Below, piece by piece: positions 44,977 through 52,991 of a stretch of DNA of 56,953 bases. The notes beneath the pieces are model-generated. The model had not been told where the DNA came from. It did no database searches and was given only the letters and a program-made list of their open reading frames with translations. Every line of letters begins with the position of its first letter. Positions within the stretch are counted from its first letter, which is position 1. The translations under genes and the position numbers were made by a program. Source of the DNA: Terriglobia bacterium (GTDB taxonomy: Bacteria; Acidobacteriota; Terriglobia; Terriglobales; Acidobacteriaceae); NCBI GenBank assembly GCA_021324365.1, contig JAJPJE010000082.1:1-56953 (forward strand), written 5' to 3'.

Positions 44977-46015
44977 AGAGTAACTTTGCCGTCTCCAAGT
45001 TCCTGCCCGCGGTGGTCGTCATCAGATCTGCATAAGCCAGGAGAGGAGGGACTACATCGCGTTGCCCATTCTTTGCGTCCAACTCCGGGTCCCAAAAGGC
45101 GTTTAGGATTTCAACATTGCCGTTTACATCCGCTCTTAGGCGTTGTTCGGTAATAAGTTTTGTTGGGGTTTGTCGGGTGTAGATCGTCAGTGTTTCCGCT
45201 GTCAAATAGCCGGTGAGTTTCTGAGCCGCCATTTCGCCCCCCCAATAGGCGCCGAATCTCGTTAGGTCGATTTGCTTTGCCCAGCCGATTTCAGTTGCTC
45301 GGAACCTTTGCGGGTTCTGCTTAGGGCGGAGATTGGCAGGGTAGAACGCAACCCAATTCTGAATGAGACGTGCCCGATCAATGAACTTTCTTCTCGGCAG
45401 AGTAGCGCCGAACGTTGTTACTAGGCGCTTTGCTTCTAATTCTTTAACCACCTGTCCCACAGTACCGAGCGCCACCTTTCCTATATGTGCAGCGTCACGA
45501 TATGTTTTGTTCAGGAGTTCGGGCTTGCAGAGGAATGCGAACATTAGCTTCAGGCCGGCAGCATTGTTCAATCGGGTTCCTGCGGTTCTTCGCAGCTCTA
45601 CGGGCTTCCTCTTTCCTATCACGTAAAGGTATAGTCCACCTTCCTTTAAATACATGTTTCCCGCAGTGTCTAGGAAGAACAGTCCGAGTTGCTTACATTG
45701 CTCCGCGAGGAAGGTTGTCATGTAGGGGGTCACAAGGACAAGAGGGGGTCTTCGTTCTTGAGGCCAGAATACCCGTAATTGATTGATGGCCTCGAGACGG
45801 TCTGCTCCTGTTTTCTTTATCTCGACCGCCAAGTTGTGTCTGTTTCCTGCTTCTTCGATCTGAATTAAAGCGTCTGGTTGGCCTGGATCAGGTTCACGGC
45901 GGTCTGCTATTTGTGGCTGTAGTTGTTGGATGTGGGCGTGCAGACCTGTCTCGTGCCGGAAGGCATCAAGAGCTTGCTCCAGCAGTATCCGCTCGTTTTC
46001 TATTGTTTCGCCCAT
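44948..46015 (-). CDS. AbiEi-like antitoxin / transcriptional repressor
   Basis: The 355-residue protein combines an N-terminal restriction-fold-like part (Asp48, Glu65-x-Lys67 in LAVEIKKTG, Gln79) with a helix-turn-helix around 175-215 (LLNKTYRDAAHIGKVALGTV, GQVVKELEAKRLVTTF) and a C-terminal AbiEi-like region. Antitoxins of this type neutralise AbiEii indirectly and repress their own promoter by binding inverted repeats. Two matching inverted repeats (46049 and 46169) sit upstream, the first overlapping the predicted -10. The region is AT-rich against its neighbours, which hints at horizontal gain. Confidence 0.82.
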   Translation of the reverse strand: MGETIENERILLEQALDAFRHETGLHAHIQQLQPQIADRREPDPGQPDALIQIEEAGNRHNLAVEIKKTGADRLEAINQLRVFWPQERRPPLVLVTPYMTTFLAEQCKQLGLFFLDTAGNMYLKEGGLYLYVIGKRKPVELRRTAGTRLNNAAGLKLMFAFLCKPELLNKTYRDAAHIGKVALGTVGQVVKELEAKRLVTTFGATLPRRKFIDRARLIQNWVAFYPANLRPKQNPQRFRATEIGWAKQIDLTRFGAYWGGEMAAQKLTGYLTAETLTIYTRQTPTKLITEQRLRADVNGNVEILNAFWDPELDAKNGQRDVVPPLLAYADLMTTTAGRNLETAKLLYDRYIAPTL

Positions 46016-46048
46016 GTTTGTATTAGCCGTTGTTCAGTTTGTTTAAAC

Positions 46049-46065
46049 GTTCACGATACGTGAAC
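46049..46065. promoter_or_regulatory. AbiEi operator 1, inverted repeat
   Basis: GTTCACG-ATA-CGTGAAC, a perfect 7-bp inverted repeat with a three-base centre, 34 bases upstream of the antitoxin start and overlapping the predicted -10 box. A near-identical copy lies 120 bases away. Confidence 0.82.
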
Positions 46066-46093
46066 AATACAATATAATGAACGGAATCGTCAA
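46064..46093 (-). promoter_or_regulatory. Predicted promoter of the AbiE operon
   Basis: On the minus strand TTGACG (46088-46093) and TATTGT (46064-46069) are separated by 18 bases, a good sigma-70 layout. The operator at 46049 begins in the -10 box, as expected for repression by the antitoxin. Confidence 0.6.
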
Positions 46094-46168
46094 CTTATTG
46101 TCTGATCACGTACTGCAAATTAATGACTTAAACTCAGTTGTTCAATATTAGTGTCATCAAATAGAAAT

Positions 46169-46185
46169 GTTCACGATCCGTGAAC
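46169..46185. promoter_or_regulatory. AbiEi operator 2, inverted repeat
   Basis: GTTCACG-ATC-CGTGAAC, the same palindrome as operator 1 with one base changed in the centre, exactly 120 bases upstream of it in the direction away from the AbiE genes. It may support looping or cooperative binding, or control the rightward small frames at 46211 onwards. Confidence 0.78.
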
Positions 46186-46210
46186 ACGTCTAGCTTTATG
46201 AACACTGGAG

Positions 46211-46408
46211 ATGTCGAAGGATCTACGCCGCGTTGGACTCGAACTTGAGGCGCTCACGCGGCGTTTGAGTCGCGTGCCGAAATCCCGAGCATCGATCCGT
46301 ACACACGCCGATGAATGGGGTGAACTCTACGACACTCGAAATGAAGTGTGGGGCCTCTATCAGGAGGATCAAAGATGCTCAGCTCAGCAACGAACCCGCG
46401 GCGCGTAA
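46211..46408 (+). CDS. Possible small arginine-rich protein
   Basis: A 65-residue frame starting MSKDLRRVGLELEALTRRLS, 25 bases after operator 2. No family is recognised and the ribosome site (GGAG three bases before ATG) is too close to be good. It overlaps the next gene by 34 bases. It could be noise. Confidence 0.28.
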   Translation: MSKDLRRVGLELEALTRRLSRVPKSRASIRTHADEWGELYDTRNEVWGLYQEDQRCSAQQRTRGA

Positions 46409-46860
46409 GCACGATGCTTTCCTGCTTGATCTCGGTGACTCTTTTTAGTGCGTTAGCTTCCGCACAACAGTTCGCGCCAGCCACGGCAGCGAATGCGAAG
46501 CAGTTTGTTGGGATCTGGAAAGCCAATTTCCAGGGCAATCCATTCTTCACAGTGACACTTGCTATCGAAGGAAATAAGCTCGTCGGTAACGTCAGCCCTT
46601 TCAACATCGAAGTGAACAAAGCTGGCGAACTGACGAAAGCTGAAGCAAGCGACGATCAAGATCCAGACCCCATCACAGACGCTCGCGTGAACGGCGACAT
46701 TCTTCGTTTAACCATTAAGAGCGCGGATGGGTCAGGAGATACGTTGCAGTCGGAACTTAGACTCGTCGCGAGTAATGAAGCAAACTACCGCATGGTTGTC
46801 CCACCAGATGTACCCGCTCCTAAGCCGTGGCGATTGCAGCGAGTTGCTGCAAAGCCGTAA
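46375..46860 (+). CDS. Small secreted protein of unknown function
   Basis: The ATG at 46375 follows an AGGAGG ribosome site at good distance and starts a signal peptide (MLSSATNPRRVSTMLSCLIS, cut near the ASAQQ at about residue 30). The mature 130 residues (FVGIWKANFQGNPFFTVTLA) look like a small beta-sheet domain of the kind annotated as hypothetical proteins in acidobacteria, with GNVSPFNIEVNKAGEL. No function is known. An upstream in-frame start would lengthen it by nine residues. Confidence 0.72.
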   Translation: MLSSATNPRRVSTMLSCLISVTLFSALASAQQFAPATAANAKQFVGIWKANFQGNPFFTVTLAIEGNKLVGNVSPFNIEVNKAGELTKAEASDDQDPDPITDARVNGDILRLTIKSADGSGDTLQSELRLVASNEANYRMVVPPDVPAPKPWRLQRVAAKP

Positions 46861-46913
46861 AGTGTCTGCCCTGAAAAAGGCTAGTTCGCCAAGACGGATT
46901 TTTGACTTCAAAC

Positions 46914-46990
46914 TGGTGGCGGCGGTTGGACTCGAACCAACGACCTAGGGATTATGAGACCCTCGCTCTAGCCACCTGAGCTACACCGCC
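46914..46990 (-). tRNA. tRNA-Met (anticodon CAT)
   Basis: The minus strand folds into a standard cloverleaf: acceptor GGCGGTG/CGCCGCC (one G-T pair), D arm GCTC..GAGC, anticodon loop CTCATAA with CAT, T arm GTTGG/CCAAC with loop TTCGAGT, and encoded CCA (77 nt including it). The G1-C72 acceptor and A37-A38 favour elongator methionine over initiator. The anticodon stem shows a T-T mismatch at its last pair. tRNA-Ile2 with modified CAT is less likely. Confidence 0.85.
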
Positions 46991-47310
46991 ATTTTCGTGG
47001 AGAAAACCAGACCAGAAATTCGACTGGAAGTGGCTGATTATGCAGAACCTTGCCGAAACGTTTCCGCTTCTCGATTCTACGGACGCTGCCTGCGAGTGTC
47101 AAACCGGGTTCTCCGGTCCAAATAACATTACGAAACCTTTTATTTCCAACTACGTCCATATAAACGAGCGTCAACAAAGCGCCCGGTCGCGGCATCCAAC
47201 TAGGTCTATAATGGAGTCCAGCTTTGCCTGCCTCCGGGTGGCCCAATTCAAGCCATCCTTTGGCTTGAGTGGGTGAGCAACGGGGGTATCGGTTCTTCCG
47301 AGTCGTTTTC
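46991..47310. other. Leader region of the S41-like gene
   Basis: The 320 bases between tRNA-Met and the S41-like start hold no clear gene. A good -10 (TATAAT) is at 47207-47212 with only a weak -35. The start codon chosen for the next gene leaves about 100 bases of leader. Confidence 0.4.
47207..47212 (+). promoter_or_regulatory. Candidate -10 box for the S41-like gene
   Basis: A perfect TATAAT 99 bases before the chosen start; the -35 region is not obvious, so the promoter may be weak or need an activator. Confidence 0.4.
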
Positions 47311-48528
47311 ATGTCCAAACAAGTTAAGATTTTTGTCCTTACCCTTTCTGTAGCCATCGTCCTCTTCACAATTGTTGGTGGATTGCGGGTGAAAGCCGCA
47401 TCCGACGACGGCGCCTATCGCCAGCTTGGCGTGTTCAGCGAAGTGCTTTCCCGTATCCGCACCGAGTACGTCGAAGAACCCAATATTCCGGAGGTGACCG
47501 ACGGCGCGCTGCACGGCCTTCTCGAATCGCTCGACGCGAACTCCAGTTATCTCTCGCCCACCGAATACAAGGAATACAAGGCGCACAAGGCTGACGGGAA
47601 GGGCACGATCGGAGCCAGCGTCTCCAAGCGCTTCGGCTACGCCGCGGTGATTTCCACCATCCCCGGTGGACCTGCTGACAAAGCCGGTATCGAGTCGGGC
47701 GATATCTTTGAAGCTGTCGAAAGCAAGAGCACGCGTGAGATGTCGCTGGCGGAAATTGACGGCGCGCTCGACGGCCAGGTCGGATCCAATGTGACGGTGT
47801 CGGTCGTACGTGCGCGCCGAGTCGAGCCGCTCAAGGTCACCATCACCCGCGATCAAGTGAAGATGCCGCCCGTCACCGACAAGATGATGGACAACGGCAT
47901 CGCCTATATAAAGGTGGAAACCTTCACCAAGGGCAAGGCGCAGGAACTCGCGAATAAAGTGAAGGCCGAGCAGAACGCGGGCGCAAAGAAGCTCATCATT
48001 GATCTGCGCGACAACTCTGAGGGAGAAGAGGCGGAAGGAATCGCTGCCGCCAATCTCTTCCTGGACCACGGCACCATTACGTATTTGCAGGGCCAGAAGT
48101 ATCCTCGCGAGAACTTTACCGCCGATCCGCAGAAGAAGATCACAGATCTTCCCATGGTCGTGCTTGTGAATAAAGGCACCGCGGGCCCGGCTGAAATTCT
48201 TGCCGGTGCGCTGCTCGAAAATAACCGCGCTGACATCGTCGGTGACAAGACATTCGGCGTCGGATCGATCCAGAAGGTGATCGACGTTCCCGACGGCTCG
48301 GCGCTGATCCTTTCCGTTGCGAAGTATTACACGCCCAACGGCAAAGCGATCCAGGATACGGCGATCACCCCGAACATTATCGTTGCCGACAACAGCAACG
48401 ACTTCTTGCTCCCCGACGAGGACGAGAACAATCCTGCCGAACCGGAAAAGAAACAGCGTACGCCGCAGAACGACGATCAACTGCAGCGCGCCATTCAGGT
48501 TCTGCAAGCCGGAAGCAAGAAGGCGTAG
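47311..48528 (+). CDS. S41 (CtpA/Prc)-like protein without catalytic Ser/Lys
   Basis: The start at 47311 (MSKQVKIFVLTLSVAIVLFT) gives a signal or anchor helix and 405 residues. A PDZ domain (GASVSKRFGYAAVISTIPGG, DKAGIESGDIFEAVESKSTR) precedes the S41 peptidase fold. The usual catalytic Ser of the GTASASE block is Gly in VNKGTAGPAEILAG (Gly292) and the catalytic Lys of TFGKGS is Val in KTFGVGSIQ (Val317), while the following Gln is kept. The protein therefore should bind but not cut peptides, possibly acting as a periplasmic adaptor. A terminator follows. Confidence 0.87.
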   Translation: MSKQVKIFVLTLSVAIVLFTIVGGLRVKAASDDGAYRQLGVFSEVLSRIRTEYVEEPNIPEVTDGALHGLLESLDANSSYLSPTEYKEYKAHKADGKGTIGASVSKRFGYAAVISTIPGGPADKAGIESGDIFEAVESKSTREMSLAEIDGALDGQVGSNVTVSVVRARRVEPLKVTITRDQVKMPPVTDKMMDNGIAYIKVETFTKGKAQELANKVKAEQNAGAKKLIIDLRDNSEGEEAEGIAAANLFLDHGTITYLQGQKYPRENFTADPQKKITDLPMVVLVNKGTAGPAEILAGALLENNRADIVGDKTFGVGSIQKVIDVPDGSALILSVAKYYTPNGKAIQDTAITPNIIVADNSNDFLLPDEDENNPAEPEKKQRTPQNDDQLQRAIQVLQAGSKKA

Positions 48529-48551
48529 TCAGCCGTACAGCTCATCGTGTC

Positions 48552-48580
48552 AGGCGGACGTCCTGTCCGCCTTTTCTTTT
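48552..48580 (+). terminator. Rho-independent terminator after the S41-like gene
   Basis: Arms AGGCGGAC (48552-48559) and GTCCGCCT (48565-48572) are followed by TTTCTTTT. It resembles the palindromes at 5470 and 53008, so a repeat family may supply terminators. Confidence 0.82.
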
Positions 48581-48673
48581 GCCCAGGCACTTCGGGAAAC
48601 CCCACTCTCCTCTGTGTTACCTTTGCAAGCTGCCCTAATCGCTTACATCTTTATAAAACAGGAGAGATCGTCC

Positions 48674-49681
48674 ATGCCGGCGCGTCTTCAGACGTGTACT
48701 GTCTTTGTTGCTTTCATCGTTTGCTCCGCGGTTTGCTTCGCCCAGAACACCACCACAACTGTTCCCCCGGTCATCGATGTTCACGTTCACGCGATGGAAG
48801 ATTCCTTCCCCGGCATCGGGCCCATGTGCCCTAACACCTCCAAGTTCACTGCATCCGATCCAAAGGCAAAAGAAGCTCCCTTCGGCTGGGTTCAGGAGGA
48901 GTGCACGCCGAAGCTCTATCCCTCCGCCAAAGGCGAATACGTGAAGGATGTAATCGCCGAGATGAAGCGGCTGAACGTGACTGCCGTCGTCTTCGGAGAC
49001 CCTAAAACCGTAAAGATTTGGAAGGATGCTGCCCCCGACCGCGTGATTCCGGGCACCAGCTTCACCACAGGCATGCAGCCTGGCGGCCGCGTGCCCATCG
49101 AAGAATTGCGCAAAGACTTCACGCAGGACGGTTTCAAGGTCATGGGTGAAATCGGACTGCAATATGAAGGCCTGTCGCCAAGCGATCCATCTGTGGACAA
49201 GTACTTCGCGCTCGCAGAAGAACTCGACATCCCAGTCGCCATCCACATGGGTACCGGCGGCTCCGGCCGCGCCAATATTACGAGTCCGAAATTCCGCGGT
49301 TCCATGGGCGATCCGCTGCTGCTCGAAGATTTACTGGCGCGTCACCCGAAGCTCCGCGTCCAGGTGATGCATGCCGGCTACCCGATGATTGACAATATGC
49401 TCACGCTGCTGCAGGCCAACTCGCACGTTTACGTCGACGTCGCCGGCCTCATCTGGAGCTATCCCCTGAAAGAGGTGAACCGCTACATCCAACGCCTCGT
49501 CGACGCCGGTTTCGAAGACCGTGTCATGTTCGGCACCGACCAGCTAATCTGGCCGAACCTGATGTCATACTCCATCAGCATCATCCAGAATGCCGACTAC
49601 CTCACGCCCGAGCAGAAACGCGACATCCTGTATAACAATGCCGCCCGCTTCCTGCGGCTCGATAAAACGCCGGCGAAATAG
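48674..49681 (+). CDS. Secreted amidohydrolase-2 family hydrolase
   Basis: The start at 48674 (MPARLQTCTVFVAFIVCSAV) gives a signal peptide and follows an AGGAGAG site; the longer frame from 48317 lies over the S41-like gene. The 335-residue protein shows IDVHVHAMED (metal-binding HxH), IHMGTGGSGR, VQVMHAGYPMIDN and MFGTDQLIWPN, the amidohydrolase-2 pattern with a final Asp. The substrate is unknown; being exported is unusual for this family but common in acidobacteria. It is flanked by the S41-like gene and PBP1A. Confidence 0.85.
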   Translation: MPARLQTCTVFVAFIVCSAVCFAQNTTTTVPPVIDVHVHAMEDSFPGIGPMCPNTSKFTASDPKAKEAPFGWVQEECTPKLYPSAKGEYVKDVIAEMKRLNVTAVVFGDPKTVKIWKDAAPDRVIPGTSFTTGMQPGGRVPIEELRKDFTQDGFKVMGEIGLQYEGLSPSDPSVDKYFALAEELDIPVAIHMGTGGSGRANITSPKFRGSMGDPLLLEDLLARHPKLRVQVMHAGYPMIDNMLTLLQANSHVYVDVAGLIWSYPLKEVNRYIQRLVDAGFEDRVMFGTDQLIWPNLMSYSISIIQNADYLTPEQKRDILYNNAARFLRLDKTPAK

Positions 49682-49897
49682 CTTCTGATTTTGAATGGGT
49701 GCCGAGTCCTTTCCTTCTCTTGGAAGGCCGGAATCTTGCCCGCTGATACCCGAACCGTCGGGTGCCCACTCGTGCGGAGCAACGCGCCACCAACTCCCCC
49801 GACGTTCCCCCCGCCCCTTGGCCCATGCCCTCCTGGTCACCGCCTGAGTGTGCTTACCGTGCTATGCTGAATCAAGTTTCCCCCGCGGATCTGCGTA

Positions 49898-52111
49898 ATG
49901 ACGCGTCTTGTTGAAGATCTTCCTCCCATGCATGTCGGAGGAAAGCGCCTGGTAGGTTGGGTTGTCTTCGGACTCCTCGTCCTCGGTGCTGCTGCCGTGG
50001 GAGCTTTCGCCGGACTTCTTGTCGTCTACACCACCGATCTGCCGGAAATCACGCAACTGGAACAGTACCGGCCCAGTTCCACGACGGAAATCTACGACGA
50101 TCGCGGCAAAATCATCGGTTCGTTCGCGATGCAGCACCGCGTGATTGTCGGCTACGACGATTTTCCCAAAGTCCTTCGCGACGCCATCATCTCCACCGAA
50201 GACAAGGATTTTGAGAAGCACTGGGGCATTAACTTCTGGCGTGCGGCCGGCGCCGCTTATCGCGACTTCGATTCCGGTCGCCGCGCGCAAGGCGCATCAA
50301 CTCTCACCATGCAACTGGCGCGCAACCTCTTTCTATCGCCCGAGCGCACGTTTCATCGCAAGATTCAGGAGATCCTGCTCTCCATCCAAATTGAGCGCCG
50401 TTTTACCAAGCCGCAGATCTTCACTCTCTACGCCAATCAAATTTTCCTCGGCCACGGAGTTTACGGATTTGAAGCCGGTGCTGAATACTACTTCAGCAAG
50501 AAGGCCAGGGACCTGACGCTCGAAGAAGCGGCTCTGCTTGCGGGACTTCCGAAATCGCCCAGCGGCTATTCTCCCATCAACTACCCGGAAAAAGCTCTCC
50601 GGCGGCGCAATCTCGTAATCAACAACATGCTAGAGGATGGAAAGATCACGGCTGCCCAAGCCATGCGCGCCAAGAATGCTCCGCTGCAGTTGCGCATCCA
50701 GACGGATCCAAATTCCCTCGCGCCCTACTTCATTGAGGAAGTTCGGCGATATCTGGAGAAGAAGTACGGCACCGAGGAAGTTCATCAAGGGGGCCTGCGC
50801 GTTTACACCTCGCTCAATTCCGAGTTGCAACTAACCGCCAATGAGGCGGTACTCAACGGACTTGCTGCTTATGAGCGTCGTCATGGATGGAGAGCGTCCC
50901 TGCCCAATGCCGCCGCCGAGGACGTCGATATATCGAAGTACGATCATCCTGACTGGGACGAGCCCATCCACGAAGGCAGCTACGTTCATGCGCTGGTCAC
51001 CACGGCCTATCAGACCCATGCCGATGTGAAGTTCGGACGCTACTGGGCCACGCTGCAACCCGCGGATTGTGCCTGGACCGGGCACAAGTCCTGCGGTGAA
51101 ATCCTCGCTCGTGGCGATATCGTCTATGTCAAGGTGCTGTCGCTATCGCCTGATGGTACCGCGCACGTTTCCTTGGAACAGGACTCCGGCGCGCAAGGCG
51201 CTCTGCTGGCGATTGATAATGCCACCGGCGACGTGAAGGCCATGGTCGGCGGGCGCGACTTCGATATCTCAAAATTCAACCGTGCTACCCAGGCGCAGCG
51301 CCAGGTCGGATCTTCTTTCAAGCCCTACGTCTATACCGCCGCAATCGACCAGGAAAAAATATCCCCTGACGATATGATTCTCGATGCGCCGGTCAGTTTT
51401 CCAACCGCCTCTGGTCCCTATACGCCGCACAATTACGACGGAAGGTTCCAGGGCAATATCACCATCCGCCACGCGCTCGCGGATTCGCGCAACATCCCTG
51501 CTCTCAAAATCGCGGACGAAGTCGGAATAAAAACCGTCATCGACTACGCGCGCAAATTCGGCATCACCTCGCCCCTGCCGCAATACCTGCCGGTTGCGCT
51601 CGGCGCCGCCGATCTCACCTTGATGGAGCAGACTAGCGCCTTTACTACCTTTCCTAATGATGGCGTTCGCGCCGAGCCACGCATGATCCGGCGAGTTGAA
51701 GACGCAACCGGGCGCGTGCTCGAAGACAACTACCCGCAGTTCGAGGACGTAATCAGCTCGCGCACTGCCCGAGTAATGACTTCGTTGCTGCAGGGCGTTA
51801 TCCAGCACGGTACCGGCATTGCAGCTATGAAGCTGAAACACCCGCTTGCTGGCAAGACCGGCACCACGAATGACTTCACCGACGCCTGGTTCGTAGGCTT
51901 CTCTCCTTCGATCACCTGCGGAGTCTGGGTCGGGTACGACGAGAAAAAGACCCTCGGTCCCAAGGAGACCGGAGCGCAAGCTGCCCTCCCGATCTGGATG
52001 GACCTGATGAAAGTAGCCATCAAGGGCCGCGATTCCGAAAACTTTAACCCACCACCGACGCTGGTACGCACAGTGGCTCAAAAGGTGCCAGTCAGGAACA
52101 GTAGTCAGTAG
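49898..52111 (+). CDS. Class A penicillin-binding protein 1A
   Basis: PBP1A polymerises lipid II and cross-links the stem peptides in the periplasm. The 737-residue protein has a short cytoplasmic start, a membrane helix (GWVVFGLLVLGAAAVGAFAG), a GT51 domain (STEDKDFEKHWGINFWRAAG with the catalytic Glu, QGASTLTMQLARNLF, RKIQEILLSIQIERRF) and a transpeptidase domain with SSFK (catalytic Ser), SRN (SxN) and KTGTTNDFTDAWFVG (KTG). An inserted beta-rich domain joins the two. No gene in the same operon is evident. Confidence 0.95.
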   Translation: MTRLVEDLPPMHVGGKRLVGWVVFGLLVLGAAAVGAFAGLLVVYTTDLPEITQLEQYRPSSTTEIYDDRGKIIGSFAMQHRVIVGYDDFPKVLRDAIISTEDKDFEKHWGINFWRAAGAAYRDFDSGRRAQGASTLTMQLARNLFLSPERTFHRKIQEILLSIQIERRFTKPQIFTLYANQIFLGHGVYGFEAGAEYYFSKKARDLTLEEAALLAGLPKSPSGYSPINYPEKALRRRNLVINNMLEDGKITAAQAMRAKNAPLQLRIQTDPNSLAPYFIEEVRRYLEKKYGTEEVHQGGLRVYTSLNSELQLTANEAVLNGLAAYERRHGWRASLPNAAAEDVDISKYDHPDWDEPIHEGSYVHALVTTAYQTHADVKFGRYWATLQPADCAWTGHKSCGEILARGDIVYVKVLSLSPDGTAHVSLEQDSGAQGALLAIDNATGDVKAMVGGRDFDISKFNRATQAQRQVGSSFKPYVYTAAIDQEKISPDDMILDAPVSFPTASGPYTPHNYDGRFQGNITIRHALADSRNIPALKIADEVGIKTVIDYARKFGITSPLPQYLPVALGAADLTLMEQTSAFTTFPNDGVRAEPRMIRRVEDATGRVLEDNYPQFEDVISSRTARVMTSLLQGVIQHGTGIAAMKLKHPLAGKTGTTNDFTDAWFVGFSPSITCGVWVGYDEKKTLGPKETGAQAALPIWMDLMKVAIKGRDSENFNPPPTLVRTVAQKVPVRNSSQ

Positions 52112-52199
52112 CAAGTAGCCAGAAGTGAAGCGCGACCAGCCCCGGAGCCAGAACTACTGACTTCTTACTTCTCACTTCTGACTTCTCACTTCTGACTTG
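52098..52199. repeat. Degenerate CTTCTnACTTCTCAC tandem repeat
   Basis: After the PBP1A stop the sequence first runs as AGTAGTCAGTAGCAAGTAGC and later as ACTTCTCACTTCTGACTTCT, opposite-strand versions of one 7-10-base unit. Such stretches also flank other genes here (8901, 39487, 2138). Confidence 0.6.
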
Positions 52200-52256
52200 T
52201 TCCCTACAAATCCTGCTCCTCCGCCTGCATCCAATAACAGTCAAGACGGAGGAATT

Positions 52257-52991
52257 ATGAAACGCCTGGTGCTAACAGCTGGACTGGTTCTCGGCTTGGC
52301 GCCGTTCATTGTTGCTCAGGACAATGCGAGCAACGGCCAGTCCAGTACTCAGACGACTACCGCCAACACTCAGACCACCACAACCGACAACTCCGGACAG
52401 GAGAACACAACGCACGCCCATGCGGCGCCCAGCTCGACCCCTAAAGGCACACGCGTCGTCGGACATCATGAAGATACGATCGTCCAGCCCGAGGAGGCTC
52501 ACGTAAAAGTTAACAAGAAGACCGTAGAAGCCGCGCAGAAGGCGCTAACGGACCGCGGCTACAACCCTGGAACCGCCGACGGCATTGATGGTCCGCAAAC
52601 CCGCGCGGCCACTTCGAAATTCCAGGCCGATCAGGGGCTTACCCAAACCGGACGACTCGATGCCGATACCCTCGAGAAGCTGAACGTCGGTGGACCGCAA
52701 ACGCTCGGCGCTGCCGGTCACGACTTCGGTCGCGGTGGCAAGGCCTTTGGTCATGACGTGAAAGAAGGTCATCCGGTCGAAGCCGGAAAAGCTCTCGGCG
52801 AAGGTACTGTAAACGGCGCAAAGAAAGTTGGTAAGGGATCGGAGTCTCTGGCGAAGGAAGGAGCCCAGAAAGTTGGAAGCGGCCTTTCCACGATCGGCAA
52901 CAAGATCGACAACAAAGCCAAGGGCGACACCAACAATCCCCACGACCAGAACAAGAACGACCAAAACAACGGCAACCAGAATCCGCAATAG
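52257..52991 (+). CDS. Secreted peptidoglycan-binding-domain protein
   Basis: The ATG at 52257 follows GGAGG and opens a signal peptide (MKRLVLTAGLVLGLAPFIVA). A Ser/Thr/Asn/Gln-rich linker follows, then a peptidoglycan-binding type 1 domain around residues 88-145 (VEAAQKALTDRGYNPGTADG, QTRAATSKFQADQGLTQTGR) and a Gly/Lys-rich tail (KEGHPVEAGKALGEGTV). Such domains anchor proteins or enzymes to the cell wall; no enzymatic domain is attached. It lies just after PBP1A, so a wall-associated function fits. Confidence 0.85.
   Translation: MKRLVLTAGLVLGLAPFIVAQDNASNGQSSTQTTTANTQTTTTDNSGQENTTHAHAAPSSTPKGTRVVGHHEDTIVQPEEAHVKVNKKTVEAAQKALTDRGYNPGTADGIDGPQTRAATSKFQADQGLTQTGRLDADTLEKLNVGGPQTLGAAGHDFGRGGKAFGHDVKEGHPVEAGKALGEGTVNGAKKVGKGSESLAKEGAQKVGSGLSTIGNKIDNKAKGDTNNPHDQNKNDQNNGNQNPQ

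Noticed and set aside
47248-48507. 419-residue open frame antisense to the S41-like gene
   Set aside because: It is a codon-bias shadow of a gene with clear PDZ/S41 motifs; hydrophobic and Val/Arg-rich without domain content.
48317-48673. N-terminal extension of the amidohydrolase
   Set aside because: It runs through the S41-like gene in another frame and its terminator; the signal peptide begins at 48674.
49682-49897. Possible SRP or 6S RNA gene
   Set aside because: Some inverted segments exist but none matches the conserved helix or loop of those RNAs.
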